This document shows positions 24,949 through 37,600 of a stretch of 64,000 nucleotides of DNA, in pieces (position 1 is the stretch's first letter; every line of letters starts with the position of its first letter). Source of the stretch: Muraenolepis orangiensis (lineage: Eukaryota > Chordata > Actinopteri > Gadiformes > Muraenolepididae); assembly GCA_027704905.1 (NCBI GenBank), contig CM051020.1:10636323-10700322 (forward strand). The letters are read 5' to 3'. The notes under the pieces were generated by a model, which worked only from the letters and a program-made list of their open reading frames with translations, searched no databases and was not told the DNA's origin. A program made the position numbers and the translations under genes.

Positions 24949-25216
24949 TACTTCACTACATCGACACTGCTTTGACAACCGTGGTCAACTTGGAAATTGG
25001 CTGCGACCATATTGTCTGCAATATTTTCCGCATAAAGTGACTGCCTCCGTGACGTCCGTCTAACTAGAACAACCACATTTTCGAATGGGGGGGGGGGTGG
25101 TCTACAGAAGGTCCAGTTGTGATAGACACAGTTTGCCACTGCAACATACACACGTAACCAAAGCCTAATTATTCTATTAATATATGGCAGTTGAACCTGG
25201 CTTCCACATGTCACTT

Positions 25217-25550
25217 AAATTCAAGATTCAAGATTTGTACAATATAATGCTTACTCTCCATTCCCTCCCGCAGCATGAATTTCAACTGCAATACTATAAA
25301 AATACTAATCCCAATAAAAATGAACATGAAAAGAACAATAAAGTGACAGATTGATGATATGAGCAATTGTGCAAAAAGCATTTAAAAGCCTTTTTAAGTG
25401 CCAGTAGTGCAGCAGCAACATAAACACAGTGAAGAACAGTGCAGAACAGTGCAGTAACTGTAATGAGTCCAGAAAGTTCAAAGTATGATAGTGTAATGTT
25501 TTATTACAATGTTATAATAGTGGCAGCACTCCTAGCAGTTCAGTAGGCGC
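25217..25550 (-). repeat. L2-type LINE 3' tail (L arm)
   Basis: It runs from ATTCAAGATTCAAGATTTG through the AGTGCCAGTAGTGCAGCAGC core to GCACTCCTAGCAGTTCAG, the end of the LINE ORF in reverse. The R counterpart is at 52465-52800. Confidence 0.75.
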
Positions 25551-26102
25551 ACTGCTGTTGGCTTTTCTGGCTTCCCTCGACTCATAATTTCACGGTTGTT
25601 GAAAGCGGTTTATTGTGGAGTTGGCACAATGATAAGGGCCATGTGATTTACATGTGACATGTTTGCACTCGGGTGTGTAGGTGGAAAAGTGGTTTGTCCG
25701 GAGTGCCTTGATTCCCCAATGCACCATAAGTTTGCTGTCTCACCCAGCCCCAGGGCCTCATCAGCCTGACCTGGGCCAGGGTTAGAATATCCAACAAAAT
25801 AAAATAAAATTGTAATTAACATAAACAATAATGCTATGAGCTGGATGGGATGGAGCCAATATCATCGCCACGCAGTCGAGGGTGGTGTTCTACAACCGAA
25901 GCTTGCTGCATTTCTCATTCATGAAACAGACAATTCACAGTTCACAAGCTTCATAATTGTCTCCATGACATCTGACTATTATTTTCCAAGATTGGCACAC
26001 ATCACTGACTAGTAAATGATGCAGTGGTTTGACCGCAGGTCTGGATTGTGCTCTTTTAGGCGCTGAACAGCTCCCTTCTGTCTCCCAGTCATGGCTAGAG
26101 CT

Positions 26103-26375
26103 CCATCAGTTCAAGATACAAAACAAGATACAAGATATATATTGGCCATTTGCAACAAGTACATTGGAATGCTTACTCCGCCTTTCCCTCCCACAGTAAG
26201 AATCTACAAATCTACAATAAAAATGAACACAAAAATAACAACAAAGTGAATGATGGATGTACATGTGTTGAATAGTGCAAACTGATTTAAAAGCATTTAA
26301 AGTGCCAGTAGTGCAGCAGCATCATGAATACAGTGCAGTAACTATGATGAGTTCAGAAAGTCCAGCAAAGTATGA
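26103..26375 (-). repeat. L2-type LINE 3' tail inserted in hAT remnant (L arm)
   Basis: It has the ACAAGTACATTGGAATGCTTACTC block and the AGTGCCAGTAGTGCAGCAGC core. hAT coding fragments lie on both sides. Confidence 0.7.
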
Positions 26376-26499
26376 AGTTGCAATGGACAACACAGTCTTG
26401 AGGTCATTTCCTATTTCATTCAGCATCTGCATGATGGCTTTATAAATGTCCACTCCCCTGGTGTGGCCATGAGGGGTTATTGAGGCCTTATCAGACCAT

Positions 26500-27245
26500 G
26501 CCTCTGTACTTCTACTTCCTGTTTACAAAGAGAAGTTGAAGACCACGCCCACAACTGTAAAGAACGTGTGTCGCTGGACAGACAACGCCATACTACATCT
26601 GCAGGGTGGAATGGAAATCACGGACTGGAGTGTTTTCAAGCCCACTGACCTAGATGTGTCTGAGGGTCCTCTCCAACTACAAGGGGAGCTCAGTCACCAA
26701 CAATGACCCCAACCTATCAGACGAGCTGGACACGTTTTATGCTCGCTTTGAAAGGGGGAACTCTAAGCCGACCAACTAATTGAACAATCACCAGAAGACT
26801 ACGTTCTACAACTGTCTGAGTCTGAGGTCCGCAGAACCTTCAGGAGGGTGAAGGCAGGGAAGGCAGCCGGCCCAGACGGAGTTCCAACACGTGTCTTCAA
26901 GACCTGCGCTGACCAGCTGGCTCCGTTCTTCACGGACATCTACAACGCATCACTGCAACAGTCTGTCGTCCCAGCGTGCTTCAGAGAGACAACCATTGTG
27001 CCGTTTCCCAAAAAGACCATGGTAACATGCCTCAATGATTATCGTCCAGTGGCTTTAACACCCATAGCCATGAAGTGCTTGGAGAAACATCTCATGTCAC
27101 ATATTAACTTTTCCATCCCTGAGTCCCTAGACCCACTCCAGTTTGCATACAGACCAAACAGGTCTGTAATCAACGCCTTCTCCCTGGCACTACACACGGT
27201 GCACGGTACACACGATGTCCTCACAAAATGTTCCCTTTTCCGTAA
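26500..27245 (+). pseudogene. L2-type LINE ORF2 fragment, reverse transcriptase N-terminal part (L arm)
   Basis: The frame 26848-27245 encodes KAAGPDGVPTRVFKTCADQL ... PFPKK...NDYRPVALTPIAMKCLEKH ... SLDPLQFAYRPNRS. These are fingers and palm motifs of non-LTR reverse transcriptases. Upstream, 26500-26847 has broken frames related to the endonuclease-RT linker. It ends abruptly at hAT sequence, and the catalytic FADD box is absent, so the copy is dead. Confidence 0.85.
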
Positions 27246-27939
27246 TACTTAACGAACACGCATAGCTGGGTGTCAGTGCTGTCCAGTCCTGTGAAATGCA
27301 CTTAGCATTTTTGATGTCATCTGTCAGCTGTGTCCCCAGGTCTTTGTCAAGTAATTCAGTTCTCCTGGTTGTTGTGATAGTTAAGATAAGGTTATCTGCT
27401 TAATTTTCTCTGACATCTGTTTCTCCTTACCTTCCAACAAAGTCATGCACTCCTTCACTACTTCAGCTCTCTTGCATCGTCATAGATCAGATGGTAGATC
27501 GATGGTAAACAGTTTCTGCCTGAGGCAGTTTCTGCCTAAGTAGGTTGTGCTGTCCTCCCCTGTTCTGGGGAAACTGTTGCTCAAAATAGCTGTGCTTGAA
27601 TTCATAGTGGAATTTCTCTATCTATTCTTCTTTGAATTGGTTATTTAGATTTTTGATTTACTTTCCTTTGCATTCCTTTGCCTTTGCACATAAGTAAATA
27701 AATATGCACGTTTATTCTTAAAACGCCAAACACAAGAAAATATACATTCATTTACATTGAATACGGATTGATTTGCAGTCCGGATCCGGACCTTGGTCCT
27801 GAGTTTGAGAAGCCCTGGTGTAATTTGAGTAAAGTGCTGGACTTTTTATTTGCAGTGCAATGGAAGAAGACATACCAGTCTTTTGTCAAATAAGTGACAT
27901 ACTTTTGGTTGAAGACACATTTATTTTTTGACAAACAAG

Positions 27940-28736
27940 CAATTCACAAAAATGTTGATGACCATTATCATGCATTCAGAGTATCACAAAGTGAGGAAAG
28001 GTGTATTATTCAATTGTCTGAGCTAAAAATTGTATACACCGTTTGATGTTCACAGCTCATACAATGTTTCAGATGAGAGTTTGTATGTTATACCTTCATT
28101 TACAATGTTTGAGTGACAACCAGATGAAAGGGAGAACAGCACAAATGTTTTTAACATTTAAGTGTTATTTGGCTAATCCCTTAGTGTTACTTTAACTATG
28201 TTAAAGAGTTAAAGAAGGAACTCTTAGCATAGGGTGAAATGTTTGCCTTTTTTACAAGTGTTAATTGAACTCTGTAGAGTGTGGACCTATATAAACCCTG
28301 AAAAGTGTTGAAATTGACTCAGAGTTATTTCAACATCCGACTTTTTGCATCATGCTGCACCTTTGTATATATGCTTTTCTACTTGCACAGTCACCGCAAT
28401 ATGTGTATATGAATACCGTTTATTAAAAGGAAATTTCTTAACCTGTTTGTTTTGATAAGCTTAGTTTCTTCAATAATTAAAACAATTCATGTGGAATATA
28501 GAGTTTTTTAGGTGTATATATATTATTATTTTACATTAGATTAGACCGGTAAAAAGTTTTGCAATGTGTCACACATATTTGTATCCCTGAAGCATCTCTC
28601 CAGAAAGTTTTGTACGACTTGGCCCACAGGTGGCACTTTCATTTGCTTTTAATAAAAGAATCCGCCCCCTGCCCCAATGGAAGCTAATGTGAATGTCTGA
28701 AACTGGTATATAGGCCTTATTTAACATGCTGAACAT
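27940..28736. other. shared arm DNA, no gene seen
   Basis: An AT-rich stretch conserved with 49245-50040 of the R arm. No protein-like frame or known repeat is recognised. Confidence 0.5.
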
Positions 28737-29690
28737 CAAGTCAAGTCAAGTTTATTGTCACTTCACAGTTTACACAAGTATAAGCAATGAGTGAAAATCT
28801 TATGTGCAATACCCGACGACAGACAGCAGTTATAAAAAACAGAGTAGGATAAAAATAAGTATACTGTATATACTGTATAAGTTAAATATATAAAAATGCA
28901 ATATATAAAATGCAATATGTCAGAAAAAGCTATATATATATAAATCAATGTAATAAAATGTACATTGTTATATGCTATACACCCTTGTTCAGCAGCCTGA
29001 TGGCCTGACTGTGGAAGCTATCTCTAAGTCTATTTGTGCGGCACTTGATACTGCGGTATCGCCTGCCTGACGGTAACAGTGAATACAGTTCGTGGCTGGG
29101 GTGGGCATTGTCTTTTATGATTTGTTTGGCCTTGGCCACGCACCGCTTGTTGTATATATCCAGGAGGGAGGGGAGCTCACCTCCAACAATATACTGGGCC
29201 GTCCGCACCACGCATTGAAGCGCTCTGCGCTCGAGTGCGGTGCAGTTCCCGTACCAGGCGGTGATACACCCTGTAAGAACACTCTCGATGGTGCCGTTAT
29301 TGAATGTCCTCAGGATGCGGGGGCCCATGCTGAATTTCCTCAGACGTCTGAGGAAATACAGGCGTTGTTGGGCCCTTTTCACGTGTGTGGTGTGCGTGGA
29401 CCATGTGAGGTCCTCTGAGATGTGCACGCCGAGGAACTTGAAGCTGCTTACCCTCTCTACTGCAACACAGGTGCGGCACACATCCGCCTCTTGAATTTCT
29501 CCTCCACTCTGACCTTGTACTCCCGCTTGGCAGTGACGATGGTCTTACGGATGTCGTAGCAGGCTCCCGTATATACCTCCATATTCCCGGAGCCAAAGGC
29601 GGCGCACATGGAGGGTTTTGTTTGCCTCTTGGACCCATTTCCTGAAATATTCACTTTACAGAAAGATATATCCAGACGGATCATCTGGCT
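28737..29690 (-). pseudogene. L2-like LINE (second family), C-terminal ORF2 and 3' tail
   Basis: The frame 28975-29481 encodes VSSFKFLGVHISEDLTWSTH ... AQQRLYFLRRLRKF ... YSLLPSGRRYR ... IRLLNKGV, the standard segment after the reverse transcriptase. 29457-29684 adds an upstream linker segment (AKREYKVRVEEKFKRR). The 3' tail TCAAGTCAAGTTTATTGTCA lies at 28737-28760. The core reverse transcriptase is missing between these parts. Confidence 0.8.
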
Positions 29691-29897
29691 AGATCTCTAT
29701 CTGTGCAATATATATCTTTTATATATTGCATTTTTATACATTTGACTTATACAGTTTTGTTACACTTTTTAACTTATTTTTATCCTATTCTGTTTTTTAT
29801 AACTGCTGTCTGTCGTCGGGTATTGCACATAAGATTTTCACTCATTGCTTATACTTGAGTAAACTGTGAAGTGACAATAAACTTGACTTGACTTGAC
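29690..29897 (+). repeat. 3' tail of the second LINE family, opposite orientation
   Basis: It ends ACAATAAACTTGACTTGACTTGA, the reverse complement of the tail at 28737. The two tails face away from each other around the LINE fragment, forming a local inverted repeat. Confidence 0.75.
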
Positions 29898-30049
29898 AGT
29901 GTACAATATATTATAAATGGGGGGAGGTTTTGAGTGGCTGTGATTCAATATTATTTGTTATATTCTTTGTTTATTATTTGCAAAAATATCAATGTCTGTC
30001 CCACTTCCACAACCTAAATAATTGTAAACAATAAATATGCAATAAATTA

Positions 30050-30200
30050 GATTACATTAGATTAGATTTAAATGTATTGTCATTTCACAGCACAAGTGCA
30101 GTACAGCGAAAATAATTTAGCATCTAACCAGAGTGCAAATGTTGCAGTAAAGTGCATGGTAATATATAATTTGCAGTTAACATTTACATTGCCCTCATCA
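30050..30200 (-). repeat. LINE tail-like repeat
   Basis: ATGTATTGTCATTTCACAGCACAAGTGCAG-type sequence resembles the 3' ends of fish L2-like elements. It is short and isolated. Confidence 0.45.
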
Positions 30201-30202
30201 TT

Positions 30203-30460
30203 GTGCCAATTCCAAAGTTGCTAATGATGACAGACAAGCTAACTTTAGCAAGAGCAGTGGATATAGCTTTCCAGCTCGAGTCAGCAGCAGCGTTAGCATC
30301 ACAGCTATCACAGCTCCCTCCTCCCGTTTTTCCCCCCCAGACCCATGCTACTAACTCAAACGGTGGTTTTTTTTGGTTTTGTGAGCTGGGTTTCAAAACA
30401 GCTACGTCAGAATTGATTTGGCAAAGTTGTTTCCATCTCCGCTTTTGCAAATTAACTTGA
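30203..30460 (+). pseudogene. possible LTR-retrotransposon gag fragment
   Basis: The frame reads MTDKLTLARAVDIAFQLESA, which resembles the helix after the capsid core in Gypsy-type gag proteins. It is only about 85 codons with no zinc knuckle, so it is a tentative call. Confidence 0.3.
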
Positions 30461-31040
30461 TTTTAATCAGTCAAAAACCACCTCAACTTCTATGCATATC
30501 AGAGGAAGTTGATTTGAATTTGGCCGTTTCCCTCAACATTTTCTAATAATACTTAAAAACACGATTTGAAATATGGTGATGGAAAACCCGAAAGACAACA
30601 TTCTACAAATCTTCTACAAATTCTACAAATAAAAAAAGAGATGGCACACACAATCAACCTCTTCCGAATTTAACAATATGCCGAATTTAACAATATGCAG
30701 GAGAAAATATGAATAATATGAACTTAACACTTCGAAGGCCCAACAATCATGTCCCCCTACCGCAATTGAAAATGACTGTACGGAGTACCGTTCTCCCAGA
30801 GCTGGTGAATACCCAATCAGAGTTTTGAGGGCAGCGTTATCATCATGCAAGGATCTATCTTGTTTCATTCATTAATTCCAAGTTCCAGACAACTCGTGAG
30901 TCTAATATTTCAGACTTGAAATATCTTTAGCTTGAGATTAGACAATTTATGTGATTTACGTGCGTAACTGGTTTTACTATATGATAGTATGTCTTATTTT
31001 AATTAAATACAGGTGAAAAGCTTTACACAAATAACACTTC
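30461..31040. other. non-coding DNA, nothing recognised
   Basis: AT-rich spacer DNA without a credible frame or known repeat on either strand. Confidence 0.5.
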
Positions 31041-31044
31041 TCCC

Positions 31045-33170
31045 TCAAATATAATTGTGCAAAAAGCATTTTGAAGCAAGTGCCATTAGTGCAACAGCGA
31101 AGTCCAGAAAGTCCAGCAAAGTATGATAGTGTAGTGTTAATGACAATGTTATGATAGTGGCAGCACATCTAGCGGTTCAGTAGGCACAACCGCCTGTGGA
31201 CAAAAACTATCCTTGAACTTGGTAGTCCATGTACGGATGCTGGGGAACCGGCAACTGCACGGTAGGGGGGAGAAGTGATGGTGCCCTGGGTGGTTCTTTG
31301 TGATGTAGATGGCCTTCTTCCGACATTTGGTCTTAAAGATCTCCCACAACCGATGATCTTCTCTGCCGTCCTCACGACCCTCTGGATGGCTTTCTTCTCC
31401 CGTGCAGTGGTGTTGCCATACCACACAGTGACGCCAATCGTCAAGACACTCTCTACAGTGCCACGGTAAAAGTTCACTAGCTACCTATTTGGCGAAATTT
31501 AGCCTATTTCACTTTTCCTGAAGCACTGCAAGGCATAGAGGCGCTAGAGTGCCTTCTTCAGCATGACCTCCGTGTTGCGGGTCACCGCCAGGTCGTCAGA
31601 AATCTGTAAACCTAGGAAACTGAAGCAGCTGATGATTTCCACCGTTGTACCGTCCAGGCTGATGGTGGAGTGGGGGCCCCGATGGCTCCTGAAGTCCACG
31701 ATGAGCCCCTTAGTCTTGTGTCAGCCAGACTACCTCATCTCTGTACTTTGTTTCGTCGTCCTCGCCTATCAGGCCGATGACTGTGGTGTCTGCAAACTTG
31801 ATAATCTGTTTATTGCTGTGCATTGCAGTACAGTCATGTGTGAACAGCGAGTACAGCCGGGGACTGAGGCAGCAGCCTTGCGGTGCTCCGGTGTGGAGGA
31901 CCAGAGTTGATGATGGAGATGTTGTTCCCAATCTTCACCACTTGAGGCCTGCCCGTCAGGAAGTCTTTGATCCAGCTACAGATGGGGGCGCCCAGACCTA
32001 GGTCCCTCAGTTTCAGGAGGGAGCTTGGAGGGAACAATGGTGTTGAACGCCGAGCTGTAGTCAATGAACAGCAGTCTGTTGTAGGTGTCCCTCCTGTCTA
32101 GGTGCTCCAGGGCCGTGTGTAGTGCCAGGGAGATGGCATCATTTGGTCTGTATGCAAATTAAAGTGGGTCTAGGGACTCAGGCATGGAAAAGTTAATGTG
32201 TGACATGACATGTTTTTTGAGGCACTTCATGGCTATGGGTGTTAAAGCCACAGGACGATTATCACTGAGGCTTGTTACCTTGGTCTTTTTGGGTTATCCG
32301 TAATCGGGTCGTGGAGGTAGCAGCTTCAGCAGCGGACTCCAAACTTCCCTCTCCCTGGCAACATCGACTAGCTCTGACTGTGGGATCCCGAGGCATTCCC
32401 AGGCCAGTGTGGAGATGTAATGTACCTGTACCTCGGTCTGCCCCGTGGTCTCTTCCCAGTTGGATGTGCCTGGAAAACCTCCCTCGGGAGGCGACCAGGA
32501 ATCATCCTCACTAGATGCCCGAACCACCTCAACTGGCTCCTTTCTACGCGAAGGAGCAGTGGCTCTACTCCGAGTCTCTCACGAGTGACTGAGCTTCTCA
32601 CCCTATCCCTCGGTGCGATACCAGCCACCCTCCTGAGGAAACTCATTTTGGCCGCTTGTATTCGCGATCACGTCCTTTCGGTCATTACCCATTGTTCATG
32701 GCCATAGGTGAGGGTAGGAACGAAGACTGATCGGTAGATCGAGAGCTTTGCCTTCTGGCTCAGCTCTCTTTTGGTTACAATGGTGCGCCAAAGTGTACCC
32801 AATACCGCTCCCGCTGCACCTATTCTCCTGTCAATCTCACACTCCATCCTCCCCTCACTCGAGAACAAGACCCCGAGATACTTGAACTCCTTCGCTTGGG
32901 ATAAGGATAATTTGAAGGTGATTGTTCAATTAGTTGGTCGGCTCAGAGTTCCCGCTTTCAAAGTGAGTGTAAAACGTATTCAGATTCTGGTAGGTTGGGG
33001 TCGTTGTTGGTGACTGCCCCTGAGCTCCCCTTGTAGTTTGAGAGGACTCTCAAACCTTGCCACACATCTAGTGTCAGAGCCCCCTAACTGTATATCCAGT
33101 TTGTTTTTGACTAGACTGGTATTATCACCCAACACCCCATCTGGAATCAAGCCAGCCACCCCATCCATTC
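31045..33170 (-). pseudogene. L2-type LINE ORF2, decayed, with another LINE inside
   Basis: Read on the - strand it gives a linker (LDIQLGGSDT... near 33060), then foreign LINE sequence at 32290-32915. L2 sequence resumes with VTSLSDNRPVALTPIAMKCL, followed by the active-site region LHTGAPQGC...IIKFADTT (one Asp of the FADD box is lost) and the C-terminus VTVWYGNTTAREKKAIQRVV. The 3' tail is at about 31045-31165. Several stops and frameshifts occur. Confidence 0.8.
32290..32915 (-). mobile_element. C-terminal LINE fragment of a different family nested in L2
   Basis: Frames encode YLGVLFSSEGRMECEIDRRI ... KAKLSIYRSVFVPTLTYGHE ... ERSQLRWFGHLVRMIPGRLP, then RPRGRPRYR and LLPPRP. This is the same family as 42168-42540 and 59870-61322. 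It replaces about 230 bp of the host L2 reverse transcriptase. The clade is not assigned. Confidence 0.75.
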
Positions 33171-34638
33171 ATAAACTCCTTTTCAAACTATACATATGTT
33201 AAATGAGCCCTATTATACCACCATGTGTAAGTGTGATTAATGATTACAGGCTGTTTAAAAAAAGATCTATGATGGATAGATCAGTAGACTCACACTGTGG
33301 GAGACACTCCCACTGTGTGATTTTGACCAAGAAACAGAAAATGTCAGTCACATGACATAACAATGCAATAAGGTTGAACCTGCAAATGTTTTCACCGACA
33401 CAAGATAACCAAACCAAATGTAAATGTTAAAAATTTTATTTGGCGAATATACGAGTGCATTGTATTACATGAATTTAATCATTTCTGTTACAGTTTGATT
33501 GTTACTGACAGAAATGTTCCAGAAATCGGGTTACGGTGTGTAATCATAGCAGACATTTATGTTTGTTGTTAAAAACATGATTAGTCTAAGTCTAAATTGG
33601 TTTTCAGAAAACAACCAAAAAACCAAATGTGTTCTGCCCCGTCCTCCCCTAGTAGACCTAATGTCGTTGGGATTAAAGCTTAAGCTTAAGAATTAGCAAA
33701 CAAGCGAGTTACATGGACATTAGGATAGGGATAGGCTGTTCCATAATGTCGTCAGATATTGTTATGATGAAGTATTAAAAATAAGTACATGCCGTTACAG
33801 GTTATAAGATAACATGCAATTACACTGTAACAAGTAGGGTTACACAATTCAGTATAGTTCAGTATACAAAAAAAGCAAAACCTATCCTAAAGAAAGCAGC
33901 AATGTTGAACATAAATTGAGCATTCTGTGTTAATCAGAAAACCTATTGTTTATTAATGCAAAGCCAAAGATATTGAGTCTGTGCAGCAGTCTCAGAAGAA
34001 TGTCTAGCTTAGTGAGTTTAACTTTGAAAGGAGGTTAAAGTTCCAGACTAACTAGGGAATAACCTGCATGTGAATGCACTTATTGTGTCTGCCGTTTGAA
34101 TTGCGATTGGCTCATGTAAATGCTTAATGAGTAGGCCTATAAAAGATCATAGTGAAATTAAAACAAAACTGTAGGTATCTTTTATAGCATAACAAGAGGA
34201 CAATGGATGGCGATTTAAAAAAAAAAGCAGTGTACACAATTTAAGAGTTGGGAATTGACATAATTCGCAATCAGCAAAATGGTTCAAAATGTGGGAAAGC
34301 ATACTGTGTGTTTGTGAGTCAAATTTTTGCATTTAATTTCAGAGGAACATTCATTTGTTCATATTTATGAGTGAAGTGTATGCCATTTGACGTACCAAGA
34401 AGACTTCATATCCCAAGATGTTTTTATATCTGAACACAGACATGGATTCCAAATGAAATAAATGCACGTACAGGTTATAGAGCTGATGTTGTTTTGAAGA
34501 ATCAATGTTGTAAGTATGTGTAATGGAAAGATGAGGTTTCAAGACAATCAATTACTCATAATGTTTTGTGGTCTGCAGAGTGGCGGGGTTTGAACCCAAA
34601 CCGTTCAACTGGGAGTTGAACACTCACTCACATACTCC
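33171..34638. other. non-coding DNA downstream of the lipoxygenase
   Basis: No frame or known repeat is recognised. The part next to 34638 should be the lipoxygenase 3' UTR. On the - strand an ATTAAA lies at 34332-34337, about 300 nt after the stop, and could be its poly(A) signal. Confidence 0.5.
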
Positions 34639-37600
34639 TCAGATGGCTATGCTATTTTCCAGAAGCTCGGGGTCCAGATATGTGTACGGGATTTTCAGAT
34701 CTATGTTTCTGTCTTTAATGAATGCACTCAAGCGTCCAAGCTCCGCTTGAAAGACCTTAATGTGCTCGCAGGGAATCAATTCAGAGAAATGCTCTTCAGG
34801 GTATTGGCCAAGGGGTACCTGTTGGGATAAACACATACGATTATATAAAAACATGATACAAGATAACAAACATGTTAACACACATTTAAATACACATAGG
34901 CCTTCTACAACACGCATGTCACATGCATATATATAGATACACTGTCTATATTTTGGCCGGGCAGGATAGCTCAGTCTGTTAGGACTTGGCTTGGGAACCT
35001 TCCGGTTCAAGTCCCCTAAACACCTGAGCACTGCCAAGGTGCCCTTGAGCAAGGCACCAGACCCCTACACTGTTCCCTGGGCGCTGTATATTAAATAGCT
35101 GCTCACTGCTCCTAATACTAGGATGGGTTAAATGCAGAGAAATAAATGACATGCATGTCATTTAATAAAGAGATCAATAAAGATAATTAAATCCTCCTTA
35201 ATCCTCTTAAATACATAACACATGCTCAATACATAGGATAACTTTCATTGACAGACTGTTTGATTAAAAGCAACCGGAAGTGTGTGTACAGACATAAGGA
35301 AATAACTTCCCTAAAGTATACTGTAAATACTATATTCTGTGCAGTAAATATACTGCAAGTACAGCAGATGTTATTAGATGTATTCTAAGACAGTAGCCCT
35401 CTGACACACACACTCACCAATCCTATTCAAAAAATTCTGACAATTAAATGTGGGTGAATATAAATTTGAATAAACAGTCAAATAGACAGCCATCCATTCA
35501 CAATAATTGTAATTATTATTTTTGCCGCTTGGGGTTTGCCACGACAGCTTCACACTCGGCACGGATGTGGTGGAAAAACGAAATTTGGCAACTAATTGAA
35601 GTTTTTCAATTCATTAAATAATAATAATGCATTCAAAAACATCATTTTTTTAATTCTGGCTAATCTATTTCTCTGGGCCACCCTTATAACCCTCCCACCT
35701 CCAAAACCCCTGTGATAACATAGTGGCTTGGCCTACAGTGGATCTTCCTCGGAGATAAGGAATCTCAAATGAACACGGGGAACTTACAAAATCGCTGGAC
35801 TGATTGCTGAGCAACCACAGGGCAGCCATGACATTGACGGTGGCGTTGACGTCGGGGAGGGAATTCATGAAGCTGTCGTGATCTGAAGCTCCTCTGGTGG
35901 TCGGCGGGGGCTGCTGTATGCTCAATGGAGCGTTGGGCATCCATGAACCATAGTCAAACTGAAAACACAAACATGGATATAGAATACAAAGTACCAGTGA
36001 TGAACCAACAGATCGAAGAGCTCACTATATAGTTCCCTACACAACTCCCAGAGTAGGGAGTGACTTTGGACATAGCTGGTGACTCAAAAATAATTGGCCT
36101 GACTCACAATAAAGGTAGCCTTTAAAGGTAGCCTATGCATTAGCCTCACCTGGCCTGAGTAAGACTGATTGGCTGGTGAGGCTGCACTGTTCTGCTCTGC
36201 TCTGTCCACCATTATTCAAAACTCTGCAATTAACTGGATTGCTCACAAGGACATCATGTGTGTCCTTTGTCTTTGGGAGGAGCCCTAGTGGCAGTGTTGT
36301 CTGCTACATTGGGTAATGGTAATAAACCTAATCCACATCACAGGAGGCAAAAAGTCAACATATTTGGAATGAAGCATGTCCATTGCCAGATCAATGATAA
36401 TTCAATGTTACATCTCTCTATCAGTGGTCTAGTGCAGGGTATATGCATGTTACTTATTTTCAGGCAGCATTGTGTGTACTGTATGCTGATAGCTACAAAT
36501 ACCAACAGTTTGTTTGCAATGATTTTGCAAGATCTTTTTAAATTCTGCTTTGCAACTACTAGCAACCGATGGAAGTTGCAAATCTTACACATTGTCCCTT
36601 TAATCTTGGAGTACTGAGATTAATACTAATACTAATACAGTAATCAAGGGAGTTAACATTGAAAAACATTAAATATTTGAAAACACATTAGCATCTAGCT
36701 GATTATACAGTCAAAGACCCCTTTGTAACAATAGTAATGAGGAAGAAACTGTATTATATATTAAGTTATTTTCAGTGTTAATTTACAATTCAGACCTGGC
36801 CAGTGTTGACTGCAGAGTGCTGGGCAGAAACGGTGAAGATCACCATGGTAACGTACTTCACCAGCTCCTCAACAGTCTTCAATTCTTTTGGAATTTCTGT
36901 GTAGTATTACGTTTATTAAGAAAAGAAAAGACACATTGGATGAATTTGATGGAATTGAGTTCTGCAAACATATAACATACTGTGTGACTTGTATTCCATA
37001 TATAATGATATATATATTTATTTATAATTTTGGTTCAAGCTTACTAGAGTTTTCATTTGAAAGGAATCCATGTTCGAAGATGTCCTCCACCCACTTCTGT
37101 AGCTCTGGGTCTTTCTTGACATCACTGTCATTTTTGTAGTAGTAGCCAAGTACTCCGCGAACAAACCTGTATCAACATGTAGGCTATTTTTACACTGGTC
37201 TCTGTATTCCTTTTCATCTATAGTACATAGTGTGTCCACATTTGCGGTGCGCCGTTTCTACCCATAGGTCTGGTGGACCTGAAGTTAAAATCAAACGACA
37301 ATAGCACACAACAACAATAACAAAACACAACAGCAAAAACCAAAACCGCAACGACACAATCGGAAAACACAACCACATGTCAGAAGACGAACAACATTAA
37401 CTCCCACCAGAAAAAGGTAGGTCCCTATCAGATCGTCGCTGATTGGATGGGCCGGTTCTTGGCATTTGCAAGCTAGTCGCCCAAGGGGGGCGCACACAGG
37501 CGCCAGGAGGCGCAGTGGCATGTGGAAGAAAAGTTCAATCTAGGTTGACTAGCGATAGGTTCTCGTCTAGACAGAAACTTTTTTTTTTACATTCTACAAT

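Larger units (their letters stand above)
25855..27818 (-). pseudogene. decayed hAT (Charlie/GTF2IRD2-like) element broken by L2 copies, L arm
   Basis: The TIR-like end CAGGGCTTCTCAAACTC lies at 27801-27817 (- strand). Transposase pieces follow in order towards lower coordinates: LTDDIKNAKC near 27300, then, after L2 sequence, MTGRQKGAVQRLKEHNPDLR near 26050-26100, and then a decayed tail to 25855. Stops interrupt every piece. The R arm keeps the same broken order at 50159-52130. Confidence 0.6.
15287..29160 (+). repeat. left arm (L) of large interrupted inverted repeat
   Basis: Successive blocks read as the reverse complement of 48812-59762 in matching order. The pairs are 15287-16244 with 58806-59762; about 19404-20700 with 56590-58372; 20700-21241 with about 55695-56290; 22366-24600 with 53440-55690; 24600-27250 with 50690-53440; and 27250-29160 with 48812-50690. 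Identity is visibly high, and the two U1 genes are identical. Arm-specific segments are L 16245-19400 and the solo LTR in L, plus several insertions in R. The outer boundary lies inside the csrnp1 3' UTR. Confidence 0.9.

Noticed and set aside
34960..35030. Functional tRNA gene
   Set aside because: A and B boxes are present, but the body continues into a SINE with the usual fish SINE core and no proper acceptor stem.
36258..36617. 119-codon frame inside lipoxygenase intron 12
   Set aside because: No family resemblance, AT-rich intron context, no splice or promoter support.
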